Origin: Symsagittifera roscoffensis
Lineage: Eukaryota > Xenacoelomorpha > Acoela > Convolutidae
Assembly: GCF_963678635.1 (NCBI RefSeq)
Contig: NC_087067.1
Span: 24,683,547-24,747,546, forward strand
Direction of reading: 5' to 3'
Length of the DNA stretch: 64,000 bases
The stretch's first letter is position 1. Every line of letters begins with the position of its first letter. The notes under the pieces were generated by a model. It saw only the letters and a program-made list of their open reading frames with translations. It made no database searches and was not told the origin of the DNA. Made by a program: the position numbers and the translations under genes. This document shows positions 47,103 through 57,291 of the stretch, piece by piece.

Positions 47103-48345
47103 TCATACGACACCCATAGTTCATTTTAATATACCCTCGTCACCGTCCCCAAACATTCCAGAGCTTTCCAGTAACACAATTCAAAGTACCACCCCACCAT
47201 TACAAAGATTTTCACAACAGTCTACTCCAAAGATACTATCGAAATGCTTCTGATCAACCCCCACATCTGAACAAGTTTATGAAAATCCCTTTAAATCCCC
47301 AACTTCAACACAACGTCTCCCACATTGGATGACAGAAGCTTTTACTCAAGGTGAGCCAAACTTAGTAAATGACTCTTTAGATATCTCTTCCGATACATCT
47401 TTGTCACTACAAGAAACTTTATCACTACCTTCAACCCCTTCAACAAAAAGTCAAACTCCAACTTCAACATTTCAACCAAAATTTCCCTACAAATATAGAA
47501 AATTGATATAGAGAAATCTTAACCAACATTATACCTCTACAATTAGATTGGAAGACATTCGTAGCATCCCCTACTTTATTTGGTCAACATCTTGATAGCA
47601 ACAGATTACATAGTTGGGCACTCATCAGGTTACAATACAGACACGATAATCACAAAGACATTCAAGAACATAATACACAGATCCTTACACAAGACAATAT
47701 AACTCTTAAAGTTGAAATAACAGTAAAATTAAACAATTAATTCCATCACCCTCTACCCCTAGCTCCACCAAATATAACAGCTCAATCTTTACCTCCACCA
47801 TTTATCATAACAGAACTTATCTATAAAAACAATACTTATACAAAAAAGACGCTTGTATACATAACATTCTATAACCCGTGTTCGGGACTATCCTACACAT
47901 GTATCTTTTAATAGTTTTTTCCTAAAAACTCTTTCTCCGTTTGTTCTTGTAGAACCAACATCCCATCAGAATGGATGCCACACATCGGAATAAATGATTC
48001 TTATGATTGTAAAGCAGACATAAAAAACAGTTGATATGAAGAAATAATGTTTTTCGATTGAAAAATTCAATTAAAAAAGTACATTTAACAAGATTTAAAG
48101 ACGAAACATTAGTATATCAAAGAATACGCTTACCTTGCAAAAAAGACAAAGGTTATTGCGATCCTACCAAACGAACAGAGGCAACCATGGTCTGGTTCGC
48201 TGAAGACCCAGGTACCACATTTCATGTTGCAAGAATTCACGCAAGAAAGATAAAATTTCATCAAAAAATTTTCACTGAATCATTTCCATTTGAAAAAATT
48301 AACCTTGATGAAATATGATCTAACAGAAATAGTTATAAAAAATCG
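45770..48345 (+). pseudogene. Env-like region and 3' part of the Ty3/gypsy relic
   Basis: After the pol end there is hydrophobic, signal-peptide-like text, then Ser/Thr/Pro-rich stretches (about 47330-47510), then a Cys-containing segment near 48060-48310 (LPCKKDKGYCDPTKR, then TMVWFAEDPGTTF). These look like pieces of an envelope-type glycoprotein, but no family can be assigned. It is broken at many places. Copy A carries the matching first part at 36950-38220. Confidence 0.45.
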
Positions 48346-48671
48346 ACAGAATAGAATACAAATTAACACGTTTTCAAATCTATCCCGATATAGAACTCGC
48401 CTGCGAATATAATACTTCACTTTACAAAACACAATATTCATTTTGTGTTCACTTTTGCAGTTCATTGTTAAGCCTCTTTGGCGTTTGTGTTAGTATTTAT
48501 TAGCTGCACTTTTGTTTTTTCTTTTCTTAATAAGTTTATGTCTGGATGACGTTCATCGAAAAGAGCGTAAAAAATGAAATGAGAGTTTTTATGGTCTACT
48601 TGAAGCAAAGATTTTGTTGTGGAGTTTTTGTCAAGAGTCAAGAACAAAGTCAAGATAGGGTAGTCAAAACC

Positions 48672-49031
48672 AAGATTCAAAAAAATTCCCTGGTTGTGGA
48701 TGTAACTCCACGTATGTTGGCCTAACGATTCGACTTCTAGCCAATAGAATTGACGAGCACCAAAAAGAGGACTCACCCATAGTACAACATTTGAGGAAGT
48801 TTGGAAATGGGGGAACGAGCGCGGGAATGTCATGGGAGGTTATAGTGCAAGCTACACCGACGTCAAGTGTAACATTCGTCTACTGCAGTCACACATGAGG
48901 CTTAAGAAAAATAGGCCCTATAACCATTGGCTCAAGAGTCAGGGACACTATCTCTTGTGTTTTTGTACCTCAAATCAGTCGGAGCCAATTTGGTTCGCTT
49001 GTGACATGAGACTACGACCCATTACAGCTTA
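48672..49031 (+). pseudogene. GIY-YIG endonuclease fragment, Penelope-like element
   Basis: In one plus-strand frame (about 48672-48896) the translation reads GCGCNSTYVGLTIRLLANRI, then DEHQKEDSPIVQHLRKFG. The Cys pair, YVG, the R and the EH, spaced in this way, fit the GIY-YIG nuclease domain found at the C-terminus of Penelope-like retroelements. A second frame (48832-49029) continues with SYTDVKCNIRLLQSHMRLKK and RPYNHWLKSQG, so a frameshift of the fragment lies between about 48832 and 48896. No reverse transcriptase part is seen upstream, so only the 3' end remains. Confidence 0.6.
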
Positions 49032-49059
49032 AAGGCTACTACTAAAATATCCCCCCACT

Positions 49060-50200
49060 CTAGAATTAGAAACGTCCCCATACTTAGGTCTCTAGATACC
49101 CAAAATACATGAACGCCGTTAAAAACCGGGTTGGAACAATCCGTTAAGTTACTTTTTATTAGACAGTGGAACTTTGATCCATTTCAGATGGATCAACCTA
49201 AAACTCGCCTTACCTCAACATAACAATTATAAAACACACTCTAGAAATTTAAATTAGTACTCACATTGTAGCACGCTCAAGAACCAGGAAGCAAATAAGT
49301 CGGTAAGCAACTCAAGAATCAATAAAGTAACTAAAATGAGTTTAATGTTAGTCAGTTTCAATAACAAGAACAAGTTTTTACTCTAGACTGTAAGTTCTCG
49401 TGAACCATTGGGACACTCTAGCTGTCCACCTTTCCACTGAAGGTTCACTCTGGTCCAGTTAATAATAGTACTCCAATCACAACAATCCAGTTCGTGGGAA
49501 TGCTCTCGTCTCTGTTTTAGATGGGACAGCTCTACTCTCGATTATAATTGCTACTGAAATTGCGAATAGCAATTTCCCACTGATTTTTCTAGCAACTTTC
49601 CCGCAATTGTCACTCGATCGTTCTGACTTCTCTTTTCTGATTTTCAGTTATCGCGAGAAAATCGTGCATGACAGGTTCCATTCGAAATTTTGAAAAATTA
49701 AATTTCACTCCAAAATCAAGTGTTTTTTGCTTCTCTCAAGGTCAAACTTCCGAATATGACCGACTGGCACATACTCCCCGGACTCGAGATCGATGTCCTC
49801 ATCGCGTGCTGTCTTCTGCCAGTGAGTCCCAGAAAACCGAGTGTTACTCAAGATACAGTGCCAGTGGTCATTTACAGAAGTTTGCAGCAGACTTAAGCTT
49901 ATCTACACCCCAAAATTCACAGCCATGTAAAATTTTCACACTATCGCTAAACAGCAATCAAAATCTGCACACACCTGCACCTTTGAATTCTTGCTTTCCA
50001 AGCCAATCATTTAAAATTTCTTTTGTCCTACTCAATCAGGAAATTGTCATGCAGCATTTTGATTTATATAATAAATATAGTATATTAATAACAATATTTG
50101 CTTTGTTAAAACTTCTTTTTCGTGAATCCAAGTTTCACCCGGATCCACGCTCAAGCCCCCCTTTCCCTCTCAAGACTCAAGATCCATTCGAGCCACCTGC
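49060..50200 (-). other. 3' non-coding region of the minus-strand element
   Basis: No gene is visible. On the minus strand there are two purine runs that could be polypurine tracts, GAGAGGGAAAGGGGGG at about 50156-50171 and GAGTGGGGGGATATTTTAG near 49045-49063. A TGATCCAT...ATGGATCA hairpin lies at about 49192-49212. Part of this stretch may be an LTR, but no second copy is in the window. Confidence 0.5.
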
Positions 50201-51514
50201 TCATCTCGCACTCTTCGCCTTGGAGGTACTGCACCCTGAAGTACTAGATACGGCAAACTGTCTCAACAGTTCCTCTTCATCATCGGAGCTAATCACAATC
50301 TCCTCCCAAGCCTTCAGCTGCTCGTAGGATCGCATCCATTCTCTTTGCTCTTGCAACCTCTTTGCTTGGTTGGGTAGTGCCTTCAACCTAGATTCCCGGT
50401 TCCAACAAAAGGAGTTGTGCAGGCTCAAGCTCACGTTCTTCGCCAGGTCCTCCTCTAGTATCGATTCCCTCGCCTTGGTATTGTCTCTAGACATTTTACC
50501 CACTCTCTTCCATCCTGTTGTGATTGCATTACGATGGGTTAACAGGGGTCTCTTGAAAGCTTCCGGCCCAATCTCGGCCTGGAACTGTCGATACTCTTTT
50601 CGATGTTTTCTCATGTGATCTTTCGTTGTCATGTACAACCAGGACGTCAGCGTCGCCCGAAACCATGGGAAGTACCTCAAACGGCTCCAGACATGTCTGA
50701 CTACCGTTGGTATGGCGAATACCTTGCACGCAGTCTCAAACAACTCGAGTCTCCTACTGTAGTCTATCGCGTATATTGACTCAGCCGTTGGCGTCCCCGC
50801 TTCCCGATACTTCGTTATATTCTCTTCTATCCATCTCAGAGCCAACATCATACTCACTACCAAGATCGTCACCTTCTGTCGGTGATCCGGTAGTCCGATC
50901 GACCGGATTTCTTCCATATCCCACACCAGGCAAAGGTTCTTGTGATCTGGATACCACACCGTTTGCGCTAAACAGTGGCATGGGCATTCTCCATGGGTGA
51001 TTTCAATGCTCCTGAAGTTACGCTCCCCCGAGGCTTCCAAGAGAGGCTCAAGCTCCATCATTTTCTCATGCATCGTGTCGTTATCTTCCAGGTTTGGAGC
51101 ACTTCCCACAGGTTTTCCGATCACGTTTTGTCTCTCGTGATCGCTTGTGTTCTCTCTCTCCAACTTCAAAAGTTCTTCTCCCCAGATTTCACTCAAGTCA
51201 TCTCTCAATTCTTTTGGTACTGTCCCTCTATTTTTCTCAACAACTTGTGCGAGTGATGCGATATCCGAGCCAACCTCACGCACTTGGGCACTGAGAAGGC
51301 CTTGTCTACCAGTACTCTCTGGCTGGATGCTTCCACCATCACCATGTGCAGTGGGTAGTGACTTCCGCACAAGTTGGCCATCATTGACCCTATCAGCGAT
51401 TTCGCGTTCAATGGCAAGCCATAAGCTTCGCTCATGGGAAATCCCATTTCCGCCTCGAGACCAACCTTCCAGCTCCGGATGTGTTTTTGAGTCACCTGCA
51501 ACACCCCGGGCCAT
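50201..51514 (-). CDS. 437-codon frame of the Ty3/gypsy element, function unknown
   Basis: The frame overlaps the 3' end of the 2028-codon frame by about 310 bases in a different phase. The overlap-free part (about 330 codons) includes a Cys/His cluster (HGECPCHCLAQTVW), a hydrophobic stretch (VTILVVSMMLALRWI) and a basic region (DHMRKHRKEYRQF), and ends with acidic EEIVISSDDEEELL followed by a Ser-rich tail. No family is recognised. Given the overlap it may represent the distal part of the same product as its neighbour; about one break is possible. Confidence 0.6.
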   Translation of the reverse strand: MARGVAGDSKTHPELEGWSRGGNGISHERSLWLAIEREIADRVNDGQLVRKSLPTAHGDGGSIQPESTGRQGLLSAQVREVGSDIASLAQVVEKNRGTVPKELRDDLSEIWGEELLKLERENTSDHERQNVIGKPVGSAPNLEDNDTMHEKMMELEPLLEASGERNFRSIEITHGECPCHCLAQTVWYPDHKNLCLVWDMEEIRSIGLPDHRQKVTILVVSMMLALRWIEENITKYREAGTPTAESIYAIDYSRRLELFETACKVFAIPTVVRHVWSRLRYFPWFRATLTSWLYMTTKDHMRKHRKEYRQFQAEIGPEAFKRPLLTHRNAITTGWKRVGKMSRDNTKARESILEEDLAKNVSLSLHNSFCWNRESRLKALPNQAKRLQEQREWMRSYEQLKAWEEIVISSDDEEELLRQFAVSSTSGCSTSKAKSAR

Positions 51515-54500
51515 GATTCTACGCTCAACGCCGTCACTAAATGATGTTCAGATTCTAGTCTTTCCAGTGACTGCAGACTACACATTCTCGAGAAGAATCC
51601 GAGAGCTGTCGCTATATTCACCGTGGTTCTCGCGTAACACTCCGCTACTATTTGCACTTCAATTTTCTCCCTTTCTGTTATGTCTTCGAACCAAGTGACC
51701 AGGTCTTCTTTTTGAAATGACAGTATTCTAACGCATGACCGTCCATCGCAGGTGTGCTCTCCGTTTCCACACGTCGAATCCAGACAGCTACCCGGCTCCA
51801 ATTTCTTTGCTGACCCGGGATTACTCGTCTTTTCGCCTGGCTCTTGCATCTGAGGTGAAATTAGCTTATGCAGCACACTCAATTTTGCCAGATCTTCATC
51901 TTCCGTTGGTGCTAACCTCACTCGCTCGGTGGTTTCCTCGATCAGACTCGCGTGGGGATGTGGACACCAGGAGGGTCTTAACAGCTTCCATACCACTCCC
52001 AAGTTCGTGGTTAACAAGCCATTTCCATCGCCCATGTTCACTTCAACTCTCTTGTTTGAACGCGGTATGCTCACCACCTCTGGTGTTTTCTCAAGAATCA
52101 GGCCCAGGCTCGGCCCCTCTTTTTCCACCGCGTCTATTTCCATTATTCTTTCTGTCCAAAACTTCAGTAGCTCCGCTACCTCATGGTTCCTGTGGGTGCC
52201 TCCAGCTTCCGAGTCTAAGAAGGGGTTGTAGGCCATTCCCATCACTCCAGACACATATTGGTATTCCCCCTTCTCGCTGAGCCTCGAGTACTGCTCTGAC
52301 GAGGCCAGGTTACGGTGAACATCATGTTCTTCTTCGAACTTCTTATTATAAAACCTCCGTACCTCGTCTAGCTTCCTATGGTTCTCTAGGGATAGTCTGG
52401 AACCCTCTTCCTTCTCTATTCCTGTGCTCTGATACACGTTCAAGATGACCGTTGAGACTCTTTTTTCCATGGTTTTGCTTACGCTTGCTCTCTGTTGGCA
52501 TGCCAGGATGGTGCTATCAGACATCATCGACCTTATCCATCTCAAGAAACACGTGGCGTCCTTTCTTCTAGCTAGGCTCAAGCCTGAATTATCCCTGGCT
52601 ACGTGTTGCATCAGTGCCTGATACACATCTAGCTTCTTGCTTCCCAACTTCAGCCTGTCATACGAGGTCAGCGTTTCCAACTCTATCCCCACCAGACTCC
52701 AGGTGAACATTAATTGTCCTGCAGTTCTAACGAAGGGATTCGCCATTAATGGTGGTGCTGATGAGGGTGTCCTCATTGCTTCTTCAAAATGATCCTTCAA
52801 CAAACTCTGCCAGGACCTCTTCAGATGAGTTGCCATTTCTATTTTATTAACCTCGGCCTTTTGCTGGGTGGCCCAATTGCGTCGCTTGCGAGCTACTCCA
52901 CTGTCCAACTTCTTCCAGCAGTCCTCCATTTCTTTCAATGTTTCAAGGGCCACCCACCACGTCCGGGAGGTGTTCCTCGTCTTGTTCCTCTCCAATGGAT
53001 CACTTGTCACTCGCTTGCCCGTGGCCTGGTGTGCCTTCGAGATCCATTCTTTGCCGACATCTACTTCCCATGTCTGTCCGTTCGTTGAACCTCTCTTCAC
53101 GTTTATCTTCTGAGGCTTGAAGTCTTCCTCCGATGTCGAACTGGTGGAAACCTCTATTTCCCTCTCTACTTCAAGTGGTCTTCTGAGCTCCGAGCTGCTC
53201 TTGTATGCCGCCGTCTTGCATCGAGCCAAAATCATGGGCGCCGTCTCTCTCAAGTTTCCTTCCGAAACAGCATCCACTGAAGGACTACCCAATCCTTCCA
53301 CTTCTCTCTTCCTCTTGCGAGTCTTCACATCTCTACTTGAGGGTGTTGTGGCTACCATCACTGATTCGACCTCTCCATCCACTCCTTCCAACTCTTGCCT
53401 CCCCCCTGCTCGAGCCTTAAGGATATTAGTACTTTTAATCATATTACTAGTCCCAACCTTATCCCTTTTTATATCATCAACCATTTTATCTACAGTTTTT
53501 TGTCTCCGAGTAGAGCTGTCCTCACATTTTTCTTCTCTAGTCTTCGATCGTGAATTCCTCAGCTCTACCAGCTTGCTCAGTAGCTCTTTTCTCGCCTTCT
53601 CATCCAGGCCCGTTCCTATCAGAAGCGGTTCTCCAAATCTTACGACTGTGTCCCACAGTTCCTCCTTGAATTTGTCCAGCGTCGTCTCGCTGCCCACTTC
53701 TTGATTGAATTCTTCCAAGAACTCCTGCCAAGCATCGTCCTTCAGGGATCCCAGGAATATGTCCCTGTTCCCTTCGAAAGTGTTCCTTTCCCTTTCCTCC
53801 GAGCTCAAGAGTATCATCCCCATATTGAAGGTTTCACTTGCCAATGGCAATTCCAGATTCTTCCGGGGGGACGGATTCAGGGGTGGGGTGGCCGTATCTG
53901 CCCAATTCTCCTCGCTCAAGTCTTTCAACAGCTCTTGAGTGGTGAGCTCCTCCCCTGATGGCCCTGGTTCAGGCGTATTCCCCACTTCCATGTCTTCACC
54001 GGCTTCACTGAGAGTTTCATCCATACTCTCTTCTTCTGACTCATGTCTCCTTCTCTCGTTACTGGGACCTCTAGACTTGCTGGTGGAGTTTGTGATCTTC
54101 ACATCCATACTCCGAAACCACAAGCTGGCCGTTAATTTGCTTATCGCCGGGTGATCGTCCCCGATGACTGGGCTGAACTTGAGTTGCCTGGCAAAGTTCG
54201 ATATCTCTAGCAAGAGCACCTCGTCTAATACGATCAGGATGTCGGCTAGTCCATAAAAGCCCCTCAGTGCATGAGATATGTCCGCCCATGCCGCCGCCAA
54301 TTCTGACTTGCGAAGCCTCAGGTTCGATGGCTCCAACTCCCGATTGGGAGCCGCCATTAGAATCCGCCATTCATTCCCTTCTGCTATCAGGATCAAGACC
54401 GCGTACACGAACTGTAGGGCGGGTGGCATATTCGCGTATCCAGGGGATGTGGTAAACACCACCTTCGTCTTGGACCCGAATCTCGAGACAACATTCTCTT

Positions 54501-57291
54501 GCACTTCATTCATCGCCGCAAACAACGCTTGAATGGCTTCCCATATCTTCCTCGATGTCGGAATTTCATCGCCCTTTAGTTGCTCAAGAAGTCCCATCGC
54601 GTGCAGGTGATCATTCATTCCTGCAAACAATAGCAGCTCAGGTTCACAGGGCATCTCCGACTTTATTGCCACCACCAGAGTTAACATCTGATTTAATTCA
54701 GCTCCTGGCAAAGAGTATATCAAAGTCTCCGGCCAGAACAACTTGGGAGACGTTCCTTCGAAATCTGATCCCGCCACAATGACTATTCTCGCAGCAGCTG
54801 GATCTGCTCTATCATAAACTGCCAGGGTTTTGGCCAGCTGGGTACTCCCACAGGGCTTCCCGTACCTGGGATCTTCCGCCAATTTCGAGCCTTCGTAAGC
54901 GGCATCTGGCAATTCCGTTCCTCCCGGATTGAGTAGCTTGTCTACCACCTTTAACTGTGCCGGGGTTGCCAACCTGATCCTGGCGATGCTAGTTCGGTGC
55001 TTGGGAGGTTCTGCTATAAGTCCAGGACTCCCCAGCAGCTTGAGAGGTCTGTAGTTAATGGGTCCCATGATCGCTTTTGTGGGAATTCCAGTCAGGTCTG
55101 TGGTCTCCATCAACTTCGCTCTCGAGAAGTGCGCCTCATGAGCTTTCAACCAGTCCACGCAATGATGCCTATTCAAATCCTCGTGTGACACTCGTTCGAT
55201 CCCCAGGGTTTCCGCCAATTCTCGCCTGCATTCCAAATTCTCTAGATCCAGTTCTTTCACCTTCTCAGGATATCTCAAGCGAGCGGTCTCCATAGACTTC
55301 TTTTCCCGTTTGCTCTCCGCCACTACCACTGAGGATATCGCCGAGCTTGGAGGTGTTGATGACGTCACCTCCTCAGACTCCATTGGCGTGGCACTCTGCA
55401 ATCTGGTCTGGCTGCTCCTTGAACTGTCTCTAGTGTCAACTCTCGGTCCCAAGCGACCAGACAAGGCCCTTGAGGCAAGGAATGGTGGGTTCGGAGGTGG
55501 TCCTAATGTGAATTGGGCTGTCTCTAGCAGATCCGCCTCTAGCGCGTTTATGTGTTCTTGGAAGACGTCGTTTAGCCACTCTGCTCCCCTTGGTCTATCA
55601 AAATGGATTCCATCATTGGAGGTGTCTTCAGGGAATCCCTCTTTCTCCATGCGCTCTGCCACGTCCAACAGTCTGACAGGGAGCACACTCTTCAGGTGGA
55701 TGTCTCTTATCACCTTGTTTAGGTTCCGCACCTTCTCGTTCATCTCCAAGGCGTGCTGATCAAACATCATGTTGTAGGGGACAGTACATATCGTCAACAG
55801 GATGGGGTCCATCTGAATCCTCAGTTCCTCAAGAAGGCAGCTCACCTTATCGTGCAGCCTTGTTATTTTCCTCGCTTCACCCCTTGATACATCGTTGGTC
55901 CCGACCATCAGGGTCACCGTGTATACTTTGGTCATCCCCAGCATGTCAAGCGTTGCCAACATCTGTGGCGTGGCAGCTCCAGCGAAACTCAAGATTCCCG
56001 TCTGCCAGTGCGATCGGATCCGGGTCAACACCCGCACCAGGCTGTCCCCTACGATTAGGTGAACCGCACCTTCTGGTACCCGGGGTGGCGCCAAGTACTG
56101 CACCCAGGCCGCATCATGAAAGCAGTCTCTCCTAGCTTTCTGCTCCGCACTCCAGTCCAGCCGATTGTGCCTGTGGTACCTCCCCTCTGTATTCTTCTTA
56201 TAACTCGAGATCACGACACTCCTAACAGGCTGTTCCCTCCACGTCGGGGGAAGCTCCGGTCTTGCCGAACTCTCACGACTCTTTTGTCGCAATCTCTCGC
56301 CCAGTTCTTTCAGACGCGATGAGCCGCCGCTCACCTGACTGTCACTCGAGGTCGAGGTTGGGGTATATCCCGGCAGCTCCACATCCATCAGTGGGCGTAT
56401 GGGTTGCGTCTCTAGGCTACGCAAGGAAGACGTTGCGTCATTCGGTATCCAGACTTCCAACCCTTCACTCATGTGTTCTCGGGCCTCGCGGTCAAGGTTC
56501 AACCGTGCTCTTGCTCTGGGGGCTTCATCCACCTCCATGCGTGACTCTGGCCTCGAGCTGGTGACCACTCGCTCCTTCGGCCTGGCTCCCTTCTGTGCAT
56601 CAAGCTCGCGTTGTCGTTGTTCTATTCTGTCCAATTCCGACCTCAGTTGATCACGATTTGCGGCGTTCTCCCGCACCCTTAACTCCTGTTGATGTTCAGC
56701 TTTTTGTATCTCAAGCAACCTCAGAGCCTGGTCTCGCTCGTTGACCGCCTGGTCCCTTTCCAGCTGAACCTTCTCCCGATCCAGCTTTGCCTGATCCCGA
56801 TCGAGGTTCGCCTTATTCCTTTCCTTCTGCGTCTTCTCGAGCTCTTTCTTTAGAACACCTAGATCCGGATATGCCTCGGTCGTCTGTTGCGTTCGTGACA
56901 TCGATGGCACCCTACTCGAGTTCTGGCTTGTGGATCTTACTGTTGGCCTAGTCGGTAGTGGGAATTCCCCTGCGCCATATTCGGTATTGTTATTCAGGCC
57001 AGGATTCCTTGCCAAGTCAAAACCCCTTACTCCTCCATCCACATTCCAAGACAACCATCTGGTCTGTTCTTGGTTCGATATTCCCTCGGTGGTGTAGCCG
57101 ATCATCAAGACAGCCTCCGTTGCAGACTCCCTGCACTCACCCTGGTCCTCCAACTGGAGGATGGCATTCAGCATCACCGCCATTCTCTCGTCTATTTGGG
57201 TGTAGTCCAAGTCCCTCAGGCGTCTGTACAGCTCATCAAGCGTGGGCTTCTTCAGGGCCGCGGGCACGGATTTCCATAATCGGTCTGCCAT
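51205..57291 (-). CDS. 2028-codon frame with coiled coil and two SGNH/GDSL-hydrolase-like domains (gag-like or accessory)
   Basis: Residues ~145-235 form a charged coiled coil (RDQAKLDREKVQLERDQA). Residues ~408-580 match an SGNH/GDSL hydrolase: IVGDSL (block I, GDSL at 415-418), SFAGAA (block II), GTND at 464-467 (block III) and DGIHF at 560-564 (block V). Residues ~835-1062 look like a second, diverged SGNH-like fold: VIVAGSDFEG, LLFAGMNDH and GDDHPAI at similar spacing. The remaining ~950 residues are charged and unassigned; they include a Cys-rich patch (CLDSTCGNGEHTCDGRSC). A TTTTCAG acceptor on the minus strand near 57508 suggests a spliced message. SGNH domains occur in ORF1 proteins of some retroelements. 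Whether this is Gag or an extra protein is open. Confidence 0.75.
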   Translation of the reverse strand: MADRLWKSVPAALKKPTLDELYRRLRDLDYTQIDERMAVMLNAILQLEDQGECRESATEAVLMIGYTTEGISNQEQTRWLSWNVDGGVRGFDLARNPGLNNNTEYGAGEFPLPTRPTVRSTSQNSSRVPSMSRTQQTTEAYPDLGVLKKELEKTQKERNKANLDRDQAKLDREKVQLERDQAVNERDQALRLLEIQKAEHQQELRVRENAANRDQLRSELDRIEQRQRELDAQKGARPKERVVTSSRPESRMEVDEAPRARARLNLDREAREHMSEGLEVWIPNDATSSLRSLETQPIRPLMDVELPGYTPTSTSSDSQVSGGSSRLKELGERLRQKSRESSARPELPPTWREQPVRSVVISSYKKNTEGRYHRHNRLDWSAEQKARRDCFHDAAWVQYLAPPRVPEGAVHLIVGDSLVRVLTRIRSHWQTGILSFAGAATPQMLATLDMLGMTKVYTVTLMVGTNDVSRGEARKITRLHDKVSCLLEELRIQMDPILLTICTVPYNMMFDQHALEMNEKVRNLNKVIRDIHLKSVLPVRLLDVAERMEKEGFPEDTSNDGIHFDRPRGAEWLNDVFQEHINALEADLLETAQFTLGPPPNPPFLASRALSGRLGPRVDTRDSSRSSQTRLQSATPMESEEVTSSTPPSSAISSVVVAESKREKKSMETARLRYPEKVKELDLENLECRRELAETLGIERVSHEDLNRHHCVDWLKAHEAHFSRAKLMETTDLTGIPTKAIMGPINYRPLKLLGSPGLIAEPPKHRTSIARIRLATPAQLKVVDKLLNPGGTELPDAAYEGSKLAEDPRYGKPCGSTQLAKTLAVYDRADPAAARIVIVAGSDFEGTSPKLFWPETLIYSLPGAELNQMLTLVVAIKSEMPCEPELLLFAGMNDHLHAMGLLEQLKGDEIPTSRKIWEAIQALFAAMNEVQENVVSRFGSKTKVVFTTSPGYANMPPALQFVYAVLILIAEGNEWRILMAAPNRELEPSNLRLRKSELAAAWADISHALRGFYGLADILIVLDEVLLLEISNFARQLKFSPVIGDDHPAISKLTASLWFRSMDVKITNSTSKSRGPSNERRRHESEEESMDETLSEAGEDMEVGNTPEPGPSGEELTTQELLKDLSEENWADTATPPLNPSPRKNLELPLASETFNMGMILLSSEERERNTFEGNRDIFLGSLKDDAWQEFLEEFNQEVGSETTLDKFKEELWDTVVRFGEPLLIGTGLDEKARKELLSKLVELRNSRSKTREEKCEDSSTRRQKTVDKMVDDIKRDKVGTSNMIKSTNILKARAGGRQELEGVDGEVESVMVATTPSSRDVKTRKRKREVEGLGSPSVDAVSEGNLRETAPMILARCKTAAYKSSSELRRPLEVEREIEVSTSSTSEEDFKPQKINVKRGSTNGQTWEVDVGKEWISKAHQATGKRVTSDPLERNKTRNTSRTWWVALETLKEMEDCWKKLDSGVARKRRNWATQQKAEVNKIEMATHLKRSWQSLLKDHFEEAMRTPSSAPPLMANPFVRTAGQLMFTWSLVGIELETLTSYDRLKLGSKKLDVYQALMQHVARDNSGLSLARRKDATCFLRWIRSMMSDSTILACQQRASVSKTMEKRVSTVILNVYQSTGIEKEEGSRLSLENHRKLDEVRRFYNKKFEEEHDVHRNLASSEQYSRLSEKGEYQYVSGVMGMAYNPFLDSEAGGTHRNHEVAELLKFWTERIMEIDAVEKEGPSLGLILEKTPEVVSIPRSNKRVEVNMGDGNGLLTTNLGVVWKLLRPSWCPHPHASLIEETTERVRLAPTEDEDLAKLSVLHKLISPQMQEPGEKTSNPGSAKKLEPGSCLDSTCGNGEHTCDGRSCVRILSFQKEDLVTWFEDITEREKIEVQIVAECYARTTVNIATALGFFSRMCSLQSLERLESEHHLVTALSVESWPGVLQVTQKHIRSWKVGLEAEMGFPMSEAYGLPLNAKSLIGSMMANLCGSHYPLHMVMVEASSQRVLVDKAFSVPKCVRLARISHHSHKLLRKIEGQYQKN

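Larger units (their letters stand above)
28130..48345 (+). mobile_element. Decayed Ty3/gypsy LTR retroelement with env-like remains, internally duplicated
   Basis: Translations of the plus strand give, in order, gag-like text (about 29270-32640), reverse transcriptase with a YLDD-type active site (34150-34720 and again 39015-39610), RNase H with CDASNFGIGTALLQ (35140 onward), a zinc-binding integrase N-terminus (GHAGSEKHKQ), the C-terminal end of pol, and env-like text. The integrase core is not recognisable in either copy. The element is an old fossil, broken at many (dozens of) places. A tandem duplication doubles the pol-env part, and RNase H is amplified further. LTRs could not be delimited. 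28130 is where coding-like text begins, so the true start may be earlier. Confidence 0.8.

Noticed and set aside
52789-56650. Many plus-strand frames of 60-150 codons opposite the large minus-strand frames
   Set aside because: They are shadows of GC-richer coding sequence on the other strand, with no domains of their own.
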